Shown piece after piece: positions 1-5,843 of a stretch of DNA of 12,308 bases; position 1 is the stretch's first letter; each line of letters begins with the position of its first letter. The stretch is from CAZTPH01 sp031552655 (GTDB taxonomy: Bacteria > Pseudomonadota > Gammaproteobacteria > UBA9339), in NCBI GenBank assembly GCA_031552655.1, contig JAVBML010000048.1, positions 1 through 12,308 on the forward strand. Direction: 5' to 3'. Under the pieces are notes generated by a model. It was not told the origin of the DNA and searched no databases. It worked only from the letters and a program-made list of their open reading frames with translations. Made by a program: the position numbers and the translations under genes.

Positions 1-203
1 TGGCCTCGTGCAATCCATCGGCGACGGGAGAGGAGATTAGGAATTATATTTTGGAGCAAGCAGATCGCTATTCCCACTTAGAAGATAAAGTAAAAGATGG
101 TCGGGTACTAAATATCTATAAAATTGTAAGTAAGTACTGTAGTAAATCTTCTAAGAAAGGCAGTGTGTGCGATGAAGAGGGAAATTGTAAAAAAGAATTA
201 TAG
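1..203 (+). CDS. C-terminal end of a subtilisin-like (S8) serine protease, 5' end outside window
   Basis: A reading frame open from the left edge (first full codon at 3) ends at TAG 201-203, followed at once by TAA. The 66 visible residues include NPSATGEEIRNYILEQAD and KVKDGRVLNIYKIV. This matches the end of S8 subtilase catalytic domains, where the helix after the catalytic Ser is followed by a pattern like NP..T..EI+..IL..AD....L..KV..GR+N.Y+AV. The catalytic Asp, His and Ser would lie upstream, outside the window, so activity cannot be judged. After the domain comes a short Cys- and Lys-rich tail with the motif CDEEGNC. Such proteases are usually exported, but no signal peptide can be seen here. 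The family call rests on pattern recognition of a short C-terminus. A decayed second copy of the same segment follows directly downstream. Confidence 0.6.
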   Translation, partial: ASCNPSATGEEIRNYILEQADRYSHLEDKVKDGRVLNIYKIVSKYCSKSSKKGSVCDEEGNCKKEL

Positions 204-236
204 TAATTTAAGGAAAGCAAGTTGTGGAATCGAAAG

Positions 237-410
237 GAATGCACTGAAGATAAGATGAAAGATAGTCGTGGTTTTAAACATAGCAATATTGTCAAAATTG
301 TAACATGGGTAATATGTGTGATGGATATGGAAACTGCATAGATAATGTAAGAATTAGCTTAGATATGGTTGTATCACTATTCTCTATATTTGTTGGCAGT
401 GGTATTTGAT
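237..410 (+). pseudogene. Frameshifted remnant of a second copy of the protease C-terminus
   Basis: Two blocks resemble the end of the protease gene just upstream. From 246, 19 of 24 bases match those from 81 (EDKMKDSR against EDKVKDGR). From 314, 17 of 24 match those from 165 (MCDGYGNC against VCDEEGNC). In the upstream gene both blocks share one frame. Here they lie in different frames with the intervening part shortened, so the copy is broken. After the Cys motif the frame continues with a hydrophobic stretch (SLDMVVSLFSIFVGSGI), stops at TGA, and is followed by YLRRAKR. That looks like a C-terminal membrane anchor with a basic tail. The upstream copy lacks this tail. The rest of 204-535 shows no gene. 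The similarity was found by eye and is short, so chance cannot be excluded. Confidence 0.45.
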
Positions 411-535
411 ATTTGAGAAGAGCTAAAAGGTAAGATTGTAGGTCCATTGATAATAAATTATTTATCTATTTACTAAATGAAATAATATGGCTAAATTAGC
501 AATATAAAATAAAGTTCCCTATTTTATATTGATCC

Positions 536-1777
536 ATGAAGCAATCTAAAATCACAATGCTTACTAGTATCGGAGCTGGCTTAGAGTACTACGATTTAGT
601 TATCTATGGTTTACTAGCCAAGTTTATTAGCCAACAATTTTTTCCCAGCAATAATCCCGTAACTTCATTATTTGCTACTTTTGGAGTGCTCGCCTTGGGA
701 AATTTGGCACGTCCCTTGGGCGGCACTTTGTTTGGTATGCTAGGTGATAGAATGGGACGTAAGCATATTTTTTCCAATACTCTACTTTGGATGTCTTTGG
801 CCACATTTCTCATGGGTATTATTCCATCTTTTCACAGCTGGGGATTAACAGCTACGCTATTATTTAGTTTGTGCCGCATTATGCAATGCTTATTTTATGG
901 GGCCGAATTGCCGGGAGCCATGACCATGCTCACGGAGTGCATTGATGGTAGAAAACATGGTTTACATTTTGGCTTGATGATAGCTGCTACGGGGCTTGGA
1001 GTATCCTTCGGTTCCCTAATTATTTGGTTTTTAACTAGCACCCTAAGTGCGGAGCAGATGCTGAGCTGGGGATTTCGGGTTCCCTTTTGGTTAGGTGGAG
1101 GGTTAGCTGGCATAGGGTTTTATATTCGCAGATACTTGCCAGAAACTCCCGTATTTCTAGCTATGCAAAAATCCCAGATTAAGCTAACGAGAACGCTAGT
1201 TAAAAAGCAGCTGTTACCAATTGCCAAAGTTATTGGCATTATGTTGTTTCCTGCGAGTATTATAAGTTTCGATTTGATATTTCCCGTATATTTGCATAGC
1301 ATTTACCATTTTTCCTTGGAAGATATATATTTGTATGTTGCCTACGGTGGCATTTGGTCCGTAGTTTTGATTCCTACCCTTGGTTATATTTCGGATTATG
1401 TGGGAAGAAAACCATTGTTTGTGGTAACGGCAGTATTTATGATTTTCTTTAGTTTGCCTGTTTTTATGTATTTAGATAGGGGAACCAGGGGCGCACTATT
1501 GCTTTACATTGTTTTTATTCAAACCGTAAAATCTGGGACGGCAGCGTGCTATTTTGCATTAATTCCCCGTGCCTTTGATGCAGTGGTTCGCTATACTTGT
1601 ACAGGTTTTGGCTACAACATTGCATTTTCATTGGCAGCCATAGTGCCAATTTTAGTAAATTATTTTTACGGCGTAGCAAAAAATAGCAGCTATGTGGTAT
1701 CGCTGTTTATCATTTTGGCAGTGTTGGCAATTATTAGCACCGCTAAATTACAGTATCGACCCATAGATAGATTTTGA
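536..1777 (+). CDS. MFS transporter, metabolite:H+ symporter (ProP-like) family
   Basis: This 413-residue inner-membrane protein has about 12 hydrophobic segments. It carries the ARPLGG signature followed by the loop 2-3 motif GDRMGRK (residues 58-76). WGFRVPFWLGG (178-188) and YLPETPVF (200-207) close the N-terminal half, and a second loop motif, SDYVGRK (286-292), lies between segments 8 and 9. This combination is typical of the metabolite:H+ symporter branch, which includes ProP, KgtP, CitA and ShiA, and of the many ProP-like carriers of intracellular bacteria. The substrate cannot be read from the sequence; an organic acid, an osmolyte such as betaine or proline, or a host metabolite are all possible. 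The ATG at 536 has no clear Shine-Dalgarno sequence. The gene ends with tandem TGA TGA, the only TGA stop among the genes whose ends are visible, and converges with rarA. It stands alone on its strand. Confidence 0.85.
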   Translation: MKQSKITMLTSIGAGLEYYDLVIYGLLAKFISQQFFPSNNPVTSLFATFGVLALGNLARPLGGTLFGMLGDRMGRKHIFSNTLLWMSLATFLMGIIPSFHSWGLTATLLFSLCRIMQCLFYGAELPGAMTMLTECIDGRKHGLHFGLMIAATGLGVSFGSLIIWFLTSTLSAEQMLSWGFRVPFWLGGGLAGIGFYIRRYLPETPVFLAMQKSQIKLTRTLVKKQLLPIAKVIGIMLFPASIISFDLIFPVYLHSIYHFSLEDIYLYVAYGGIWSVVLIPTLGYISDYVGRKPLFVVTAVFMIFFSLPVFMYLDRGTRGALLLYIVFIQTVKSGTAACYFALIPRAFDAVVRYTCTGFGYNIAFSLAAIVPILVNYFYGVAKNSSYVVSLFIILAVLAIISTAKLQYRPIDRF

Positions 1778-1810
1778 TGAACATGGGTTACTTCAATGGG
1801 AAAAATGGAG

Positions 1811-1833
1811 AATTAAATTTTATAATTTTAATT
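1811..1833. terminator. AT-only inverted repeat between convergent genes, possible weak terminator
   Basis: AATTAAA and TTTAATT form a 7-bp stem around a 9-nt AT loop in the short gap between the convergent transporter and rarA genes. The position suits a bidirectional terminator, but the stem has no G or C and would be weak. It may simply reflect AT-rich spacer DNA. Confidence 0.25.
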
Positions 1834-1865
1834 AGAGTCTAAAATTATTGGAATATTTAGTTTAA

Positions 1866-3188
1866 TTAGGTACTTTCATCCAGTTTTTTCAAATGCATGA
1901 GCTTTTCTCCAATCTTAATTTCTAAACCTCTGCTAACGGGACGGTAGTAATTTTTTTTAGGTAGTCCCTCCGGTAGATAGTTTTCACCAGCGGCATAGCC
2001 TTCCCGTTCATTGTGAGCATAGCGATAATTTTTACCGTAGCCAATTTTTTTCATGAGGTTCGTTGATGCATTTCTAATGTGCAGTGGTACTTCCAGGGAA
2101 CCATATTTTTTAACATCTCCCAGGGCTTCGTTGTAGGCCACATAGCAGGCATTACTTTTAGGAGCCACTGCCATGTAAATAACAGCCTGGGCAATTGCCA
2201 GTTCACCCTCGGGGGATCCTAGCCGTTCATAGGTGCTGGTAGCTTCTAGGGCTAGAGTTAGTGCCCGGGGATCGGCGTTACCTATATCTTCGCAGGCCAT
2301 TCTAATAACTCTTCTTGCTACATAAAGAGGATCACAGCCGCCATCAATCATGCGACAAAACCAATATAGGGCAGCATCGGGTGATGAACCTCTAACTGCT
2401 TTATGCAGAGCAGAAATTTGATTATAGAAATCTTCACCCCCTTTATCAAAGCGTCTGCTGGTTCCGCTGGCCAGAAGATCCTCCAAAAGATTATCGGTTA
2501 TTTCATATGTATGATCCTGGGACTGTGCAAAATCAGCACAGATTTCCAACAGATTTAAAGCTTGGCGAGCATCACCGTCTGCAACGTAAGCGATTTTTCT
2601 GCATATTCCATCGGGAAAAGTAATGCTGAGAGATCCCAGACCTCTTTCCCGATCTGCTAGAGCTTGTTGAATTATGAGTAATATATCATCGACACTCACT
2701 CTTTTTAAAATATAGACTCTAGCCCTAGATAGGAGAGCACTATTTAATTCAAAAGATGGGTTCTCCGTGGTGGCTCCGATTAAAGTTAGTAGACCATCTT
2801 CCACGAATGGAAGAAAAGCATCCTGTTGAGCTTTATTGAAGCGATGTACTTCATCGACGAAGAGAATTGTTGCTTGGCCTTTATTGGCTAGAATATCCTT
2901 TGCTCTAGCGATAACCTCTCGAATTTCCTTTACACCTGCTAGAACTGCCGAAATATTTTCCATGGTAGCATTGGCGCTGGATGCCAATAGTCTAGCCAGT
3001 GTCGTTTTACCTGTTCCCGGGGGACCCCAGAGTATCATGGAGTGCAATATTTTATTTTCAATTGCCTGTCTGAGTGGCTTGCCAGGACCTAGGAGGTGGT
3101 TTTGCCCAATGAATTCATCGATGGTTCTGGGACGCATCCTAGAAGCCAAAGGCTGATAAGAGGAAAATTTATTATTATTCTTTGCCAT
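1866..3188 (-). CDS. rarA: Replication-associated recombination protein A (RarA/MgsA, AAA+ ATPase)
   Basis: This 440-residue protein matches the usual RarA length. RarA is a clamp-loader-like AAA+ ATPase of the WRNIP1/Mgs1 family that acts as a tetramer on single-stranded DNA ends at stalled replication forks. Visible motifs are Walker A GPPGTGKT (55-62), Walker B ILFVDEVH (108-115) with the family-typical RFNKAQQDAFLP directly after it, sensor 1 GATTENPSFE (138-147), and SRAR (154-157) carrying the likely Arg finger. The C-terminal part has the family motifs DGGCDPLYVARR, ACEDIGNADP and LPEG near the end. All key residues are present. It lies 19 nt behind aroK on the same strand, so the two are probably co-transcribed; in E. 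coli rarA instead sits near lolA and serS. The start codon lies inside a CCATGG palindrome and has no evident Shine-Dalgarno sequence. Confidence 0.95.
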   Translation of the reverse strand: MAKNNNKFSSYQPLASRMRPRTIDEFIGQNHLLGPGKPLRQAIENKILHSMILWGPPGTGKTTLARLLASSANATMENISAVLAGVKEIREVIARAKDILANKGQATILFVDEVHRFNKAQQDAFLPFVEDGLLTLIGATTENPSFELNSALLSRARVYILKRVSVDDILLIIQQALADRERGLGSLSITFPDGICRKIAYVADGDARQALNLLEICADFAQSQDHTYEITDNLLEDLLASGTSRRFDKGGEDFYNQISALHKAVRGSSPDAALYWFCRMIDGGCDPLYVARRVIRMACEDIGNADPRALTLALEATSTYERLGSPEGELAIAQAVIYMAVAPKSNACYVAYNEALGDVKKYGSLEVPLHIRNASTNLMKKIGYGKNYRYAHNEREGYAAGENYLPEGLPKKNYYRPVSRGLEIKIGEKLMHLKKLDEST

Positions 3189-3207
3189 GGTATTTAAAGC
3201 AATGAAG

Positions 3208-3744
3208 TTATATTTTTATATTTAGTTCTGCCTGAATTAGATTTGCTAAATCGGTTACCATTACTTTAGTTTGCTTATTATCCGTATGGTAAGTTATGTC
3301 AGCTAGCTGTTCATATATGGGCAAGTATTCTTCATGGAGTTTTTTTAGAGTGGACAATCTAGCAGCATTTTCTAGGGCCAAAGGTCGTTTTTTACTATAT
3401 CCAGTGCGAACTAACTGGTCGTCTAAGGATACCGAAAGGTAGATAACCAATCCCCGGGATTTAATTTGTTCTCGATTTGCTGGATTGGCTATGGTATTTC
3501 CCCCTGTGGATAATATGATCTTTGATTTTTGCATGAGTTCTTCGATTATGATGGCTTCTCTTTTCATAAAGCCGCTGTTGCCCTCTAGATCATAGATCCA
3601 TAGTAAATCTACCCCGGCCCTATCTTCGATGACCTGATCCGAATCATAGAAATTCCATGCAATTCTATTGGCCAATGCTTTCCCAATACTAGTTTTGCCG
3701 GCGCCCATGGGCCCAATAATTACAATGTTAGATAGATTACGCAT
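3208..3744 (-). CDS. aroK: Shikimate kinase family protein with altered substrate-site residues
   Basis: The 178-residue protein aligns end to end with E. coli AroK, which phosphorylates shikimate at the 3-OH in the aromatic pathway. The nucleotide side is intact: Walker A GPMGAGKT (11-18), YDSDQVIE (33-40) with the substrate-binding Asp, and the lid motif SKKRPL (117-122) with its catalytic Arg. Three positions that bind shikimate in characterised enzymes differ. The Arg after Gly-Phe (GFR in E. coli) is Met60, the GGG motif reads GGN (81-83), and the late Arg of ERNPLY is Tyr140 in EEYLPIY. Family membership is certain, but shikimate kinase activity is doubtful. The protein may be an enzyme with a changed substrate or one losing function. 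Its usual neighbour aroB is not next to it; rarA follows instead. No Shine-Dalgarno sequence is evident before the ATG. Confidence 0.85.
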   Translation of the reverse strand: MRNLSNIVIIGPMGAGKTSIGKALANRIAWNFYDSDQVIEDRAGVDLLWIYDLEGNSGFMKREAIIIEELMQKSKIILSTGGNTIANPANREQIKSRGLVIYLSVSLDDQLVRTGYSKKRPLALENAARLSTLKKLHEEYLPIYEQLADITYHTDNKQTKVMVTDLANLIQAELNIKI

Positions 3745-4113
3745 GGTTACTATTGAGTGAGATAAGGATCATGGCAAAGATACATACTCCTAAGCCGGAT
3801 TTAAAATATCTTGCCAAGGATGGCTTTGTTTGTCAAGATATTCTCGGAGGCTATGGAAGTCATGATCTACTTAAAATTGAGACTTAAAAGTATAATTTTG
3901 ATTTTTTGAGCTTACGGTACTTGAGAGTGTAATTGTATTAAAAAGCGGCCTGTATCCAGAATAATTTTTATTTATTATTTGCTAGTAGTATTTCCTTGTG
4001 TAAGATAGATTTTGTGATAAGCACTGCTTAACTTGGCACATGAGGCATATCATAAAGTCCCCTATGAGCTTATTAGCGTGGTGCCATTTAAAGAAAACAG
4101 ACGGGTACACCCT
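3745..4113. other. Divergent spacer between aroK and tag
   Basis: This stretch holds the promoters of both divergent genes. A 38-codon frame (3771-3887, +) starts MAKIHTPKPDLKYLAKDG and has AAGG only 3 nt before its ATG. I do not recognise it; it could be a tiny gene, a remnant or chance. The tag frame is also open upstream of its probable start, back to a TTG at 4033, but those residues look unlike the start of Tag proteins. I see no RNA gene or repeat here. Confidence 0.5.
3906..3933 (+). promoter_or_regulatory. Candidate sigma-70-type promoter for tag
   Basis: TTGAGC (3906-3911; 4 of 6 to the -35 consensus) lies 16 nt before TGTAAT (3928-3933; 5 of 6 to the -10 consensus). It points toward tag and would give a leader of about 170 nt to the ATG at 4114. 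A nearby perfect TATAAT at 3891-3896 on the same strand has no suitable -35. The call is by eye only. Confidence 0.3.
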
Positions 4114-4692
4114 ATGCGCGAAAAAATTAGATGCTCTTGGGTAGGAGAGCTCCCACTATACATTAATTATCACGACAATGAATGGGGACGGCCTGTCCAT
4201 GGCGACAACAAACTGTTTGAAATGCTGATTTTAGAGGGAATGCAGGCCGGACTTAGCTGGCTCACCGTGCTAAAAAAAAGGGAGGCGTTTCGAAAAGCAT
4301 TTGATGGTTTTGATCCGGGCAAGGTGGTTCTCTACGGTAAGGCAAAAATGCAGCAGCTGATGGTAAACGAAGGAATCATTAGAAATCGTCTTAAAATAAA
4401 CGCCGCTGTTACAAATGCCAAAGCATTTCTTGAAGTACAAAAAATGTACGGAAGTTTTGGTAAGTTCATATGGGCATATGTGGATCATACTCCGATTAAA
4501 AATCATTGGAAGAATATGGAGGAGATACCAGCCACGACATTACTCTCGAATCAAATCAGCAAAGATTTAAAAAAGCTAGGATTTAAATTTGTTGGTTCGA
4601 CGGTGATCTATGCATTCATGCAAGCTACGGGTATGGTCAATGACCACGTTAAGGATTGCTTTGTTTATCAGATGAAAAAGGCAAAGCGTTAG
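4114..4692 (+). CDS. tag: DNA-3-methyladenine glycosylase I
   Basis: Tag removes 3-methyladenine from alkylated DNA, starting base excision repair. From the ATG at 4114 the product has 192 residues, close to the usual 187-190, and begins MREKIRCSWV like other Tag proteins (MERCGWV in E. coli). A longer frame from TTG 4033 would add 27 residues with no family match, so I prefer 4114. The structural zinc ligands are all present: Cys7, His20 (in YHDNEWG), His178 and Cys182 (in NDHVKDC). The catalytic-pocket motif LEGMQAGLSW contains Glu41 and Trp49, equivalent to E. coli Glu38 and Trp46. FKFVGSTVIYAFMQATGMVNDH near the end is also a family hallmark. The gene stands alone on the plus strand, divergent from aroK and convergent with ssrA. 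The Shine-Dalgarno sequence is weak or absent. Confidence 0.95.
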   Translation: MREKIRCSWVGELPLYINYHDNEWGRPVHGDNKLFEMLILEGMQAGLSWLTVLKKREAFRKAFDGFDPGKVVLYGKAKMQQLMVNEGIIRNRLKINAAVTNAKAFLEVQKMYGSFGKFIWAYVDHTPIKNHWKNMEEIPATTLLSNQISKDLKKLGFKFVGSTVIYAFMQATGMVNDHVKDCFVYQMKKAKR

Positions 4693-4772
4693 CACTGCAA
4701 GCTCTACGGTACTATCTCCGGGAAAATGGTGCCAAAATTCACAGTTTTATCTATTCAATGCTAGGTATGGTT

Positions 4773-4788
4773 GGGAAATAAAATTCCC
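4773..4788. repeat. Small hairpin between tag and ssrA
   Basis: GGGAA and TTCCC form a 5-bp stem around a 6-nt AT loop between the convergent tag and ssrA genes. On the minus strand it is preceded, not followed, by a T run (GTGGTTTT), so it is not a textbook terminator, although transcripts from both sides must end here. Between it and the tmRNA 3' end nothing else stands out. Confidence 0.3.
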
Positions 4789-4845
4789 GAAAACCACTGG
4801 TGGCTCAATTTTCGATATCCTACCAGATTGCTTCGGATGAACTGA

Positions 4846-5200
4846 TGGTGGAGGCGGCGGGAATTGAACCCGCGTCCGCAAACTCTATACCTTTGGTACT
4901 ACATGCTTAGTTCATTTAAATTTTTTGTCCATGGCCATTTAATGAACAAAATAGCAATGGACTAGTTCAATTTAATGCTAATACCCATGGTATTGAACCA
5001 ACCATGGATCTAGATCTATGTAAATGACCATTTAGTTAGAACGCATAGATACATTCTACAAATGGGTGTAGCTGACTATACAGCTACAGCAAACGCTTTG
5101 TCGTTGGCGTTTATGTGTTTATAGCCATGTTTAACGAGAAAGACTATTTCCTCGGCATGCACCTCCGGTTTCGCCGTCTACGTCGAATCCGATCGCCCCC
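4846..5200 (-). ncRNA. ssrA: Transfer-messenger RNA (tmRNA), one-piece form
   Basis: tmRNA with SmpB rescues stalled ribosomes and tags the unfinished protein. The 5' GGGGGCG pairs fully with CGCCTCC before the encoded CCA (4846-4848), forming the acceptor stem. The 3' part has the GGTTCAATTCC T-arm and the 5' part has GGATTCGACG and the conserved GGTGCATGCCGAGG. The tag frame (5108-5076) reads ANDKAFAVAV then TAG, with the stop in the loop of the hairpin TGTAGCTG/CAGCTACA. Four pseudoknots can be drawn. PK1 is CGAGGAA/TTTCTCG with ATAGTC/GGCTAT. PK2 is CCATTT/AAATGG with ATCTATG/CATAGAT. PK3 is CCATGGT/ACCATGG with GTTCAAT/ATTGAAC. PK4 is GTCCAT/ATGGAC with GTTCAT/ATGAAC. The molecule is about 355 nt, normal for the one-piece form. 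The tag end AVAV is odd, since most tags end in Ala-Ala. Confidence 0.97.
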
Positions 5201-5205
5201 TTTAA

Positions 5206-5211
5206 ATTATA
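5206..5211 (-). promoter_or_regulatory. -10 element of the ssrA promoter
   Basis: On the minus strand a perfect TATAAT lies 5 nt before the G that begins the tmRNA, the right distance for transcription to start at the mature 5' end. No good -35 is found at 15-18 nt upstream; the sequence there is around AGGTTAAA. A small imperfect hairpin (5230-5247, AACC...CCC...GGG...GGTT) lies just further upstream. Confidence 0.6.
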
Positions 5212-5255
5212 AATTAATGTTGCTATTTTAACCTATCCCTGGGGGTTATACAAAC

Positions 5256-5291
5256 AATAAAAGCGTGCCTAGAATGGAACACGCTTTTATT
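5256..5291. terminator. Bidirectional-looking terminator hairpin downstream of the HU-like gene
   Basis: AATAAAAGCGTG (5256-5267) and CACGCTTTTATT (5280-5291) form a perfect 12-bp stem with a 12-nt loop. An A-rich left flank and T-rich right flank occur on both strands. It sits about 20 nt after the stop of the HU-like gene and before the ssrA promoter on the same strand, so its main role is probably to end the HU-like transcript. Confidence 0.8.
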
Positions 5292-5312
5292 TTACCTATT
5301 AAAACAAACTGC

Positions 5313-5729
5313 TTATTTAGCTATATCTTTTATTTTTTTAAGAGTTCTGACTTTAATGACGTTGCGTGCTGGTTTGGCGGCAAAAGTCATGGCCTCTCCT
5401 GTAAATGGATTAATACCTTGGCGTGCCTTGGTCGCAGCTTTTTTCACTAGCTTAAATTTAGCAACATTGGGGAGAGTAAACTCACCGGGACCACCGCGTT
5501 TTTTTAAATGCGCGGCTATTATTTCAAATAGAGTATCAAACATTCTGCTGACCTCTTTTTTGCTTAGGGCTACGCGGCAAGCGATGGTATCCACTATTTG
5601 TGATTTGTTGAAGGGGGTGTCAACTTTTATGGGACCACTGCACGATGATTTTGACCGGGGTTTCTTGGTAGAAACCATGGTTTTTTTAGCAACTCTGGTT
5701 GCTGTTTTTTTGATAATTTTTTTAGCCAT
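5313..5729 (-). CDS. HU/IHF-family DNA-binding protein with Lys-rich N-terminal extension
   Basis: This 138-residue protein has two parts. Residues 1 to about 35 form a basic, low-complexity tail rich in Lys, Thr and Ser, resembling histone H1-type tails. Residues from about 38 form the HU fold, with FNKSQIVDTIA at the start of helix 1, GPGEFTLPNVAKF in the saddle and the DNA-bending arm motif ARQGINPFTGE (102-112) with its intercalating Pro. The classic HU of about 90 residues lacks the tail; extended forms are known in several gammaproteobacteria and betaproteobacteria. It likely bends and compacts DNA as a dimer in the nucleoid. GGAG before the ATG is the clearest Shine-Dalgarno sequence in the window and supports this start. 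The gene has its own -10 element and a strong terminator, so it is probably a single, well-expressed gene. Confidence 0.9.
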   Translation of the reverse strand: MAKKIIKKTATRVAKKTMVSTKKPRSKSSCSGPIKVDTPFNKSQIVDTIACRVALSKKEVSRMFDTLFEIIAAHLKKRGGPGEFTLPNVAKFKLVKKAATKARQGINPFTGEAMTFAAKPARNVIKVRTLKKIKDIAK

Positions 5730-5764
5730 ATAAATCTCCAGTTAGTAAATTTAATTTAAAAGTA

Positions 5765-5770
5765 ATTATA
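5765..5770 (-). promoter_or_regulatory. -10 element upstream of the HU-like gene
   Basis: A perfect TATAAT on the minus strand lies about 35 nt before the start codon of the HU-like gene, in an AT-rich spacer between that gene and the membrane-protein gene. No convincing -35 hexamer is seen at the usual distance, the same pattern as at ssrA. Confidence 0.5.
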
Positions 5771-5843
5771 AATGGAAAAAATAGTAACATAGTGGAGGAA
5801 ATATACTAGTATTTTTTAATAAAAGCCATGCATTTTCAGAAGA

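Noticed and set aside
395..431. UGA read as Trp (genetic code 4), since SGI-TGA-YLRRAKR would then continue as a sensible membrane tail
   Set aside because: None of the intact genes contains an internal TGA, all use TGG for Trp, and the transporter gene ends in tandem TGA. The remnant is broken by a frameshift anyway, so a decayed gene under the standard code is simpler.
2836..3156. Plus-strand frame of 106 codons inside rarA
   Set aside because: It lies wholly opposite conserved RarA motifs (Walker A and B) and has no family features, so it is a shadow of the real gene.
3505..3513. Perfect DnaA box (TTATCCACA on the minus strand) as a sign of the replication origin
   Set aside because: It is a single copy inside aroK, encoding the conserved Leu-Ser-Thr of the LSTGG motif. 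No cluster of boxes or AT-rich unwinding region surrounds it, so coincidence is the best explanation.
4033..4113. Longer Tag protein starting at TTG 4033
   Set aside because: The 27 extra residues do not resemble any Tag N-terminus, and the ATG at 4114 gives the usual length and the expected MxxxxRCSWV start.
4653..4781. Small frame overlapping the end of tag, reading GKALALQALRYYLRENGAKI
   Set aside because: It has only a TTG as possible start, no ribosome site, overlaps tag in another frame and is not recognised. It may be chance.
5356..5733. Plus-strand frame of 125 codons opposite the HU-like gene
   Set aside because: It mirrors the HU-like coding sequence, whose motifs, ribosome site and terminator are all on the minus strand.
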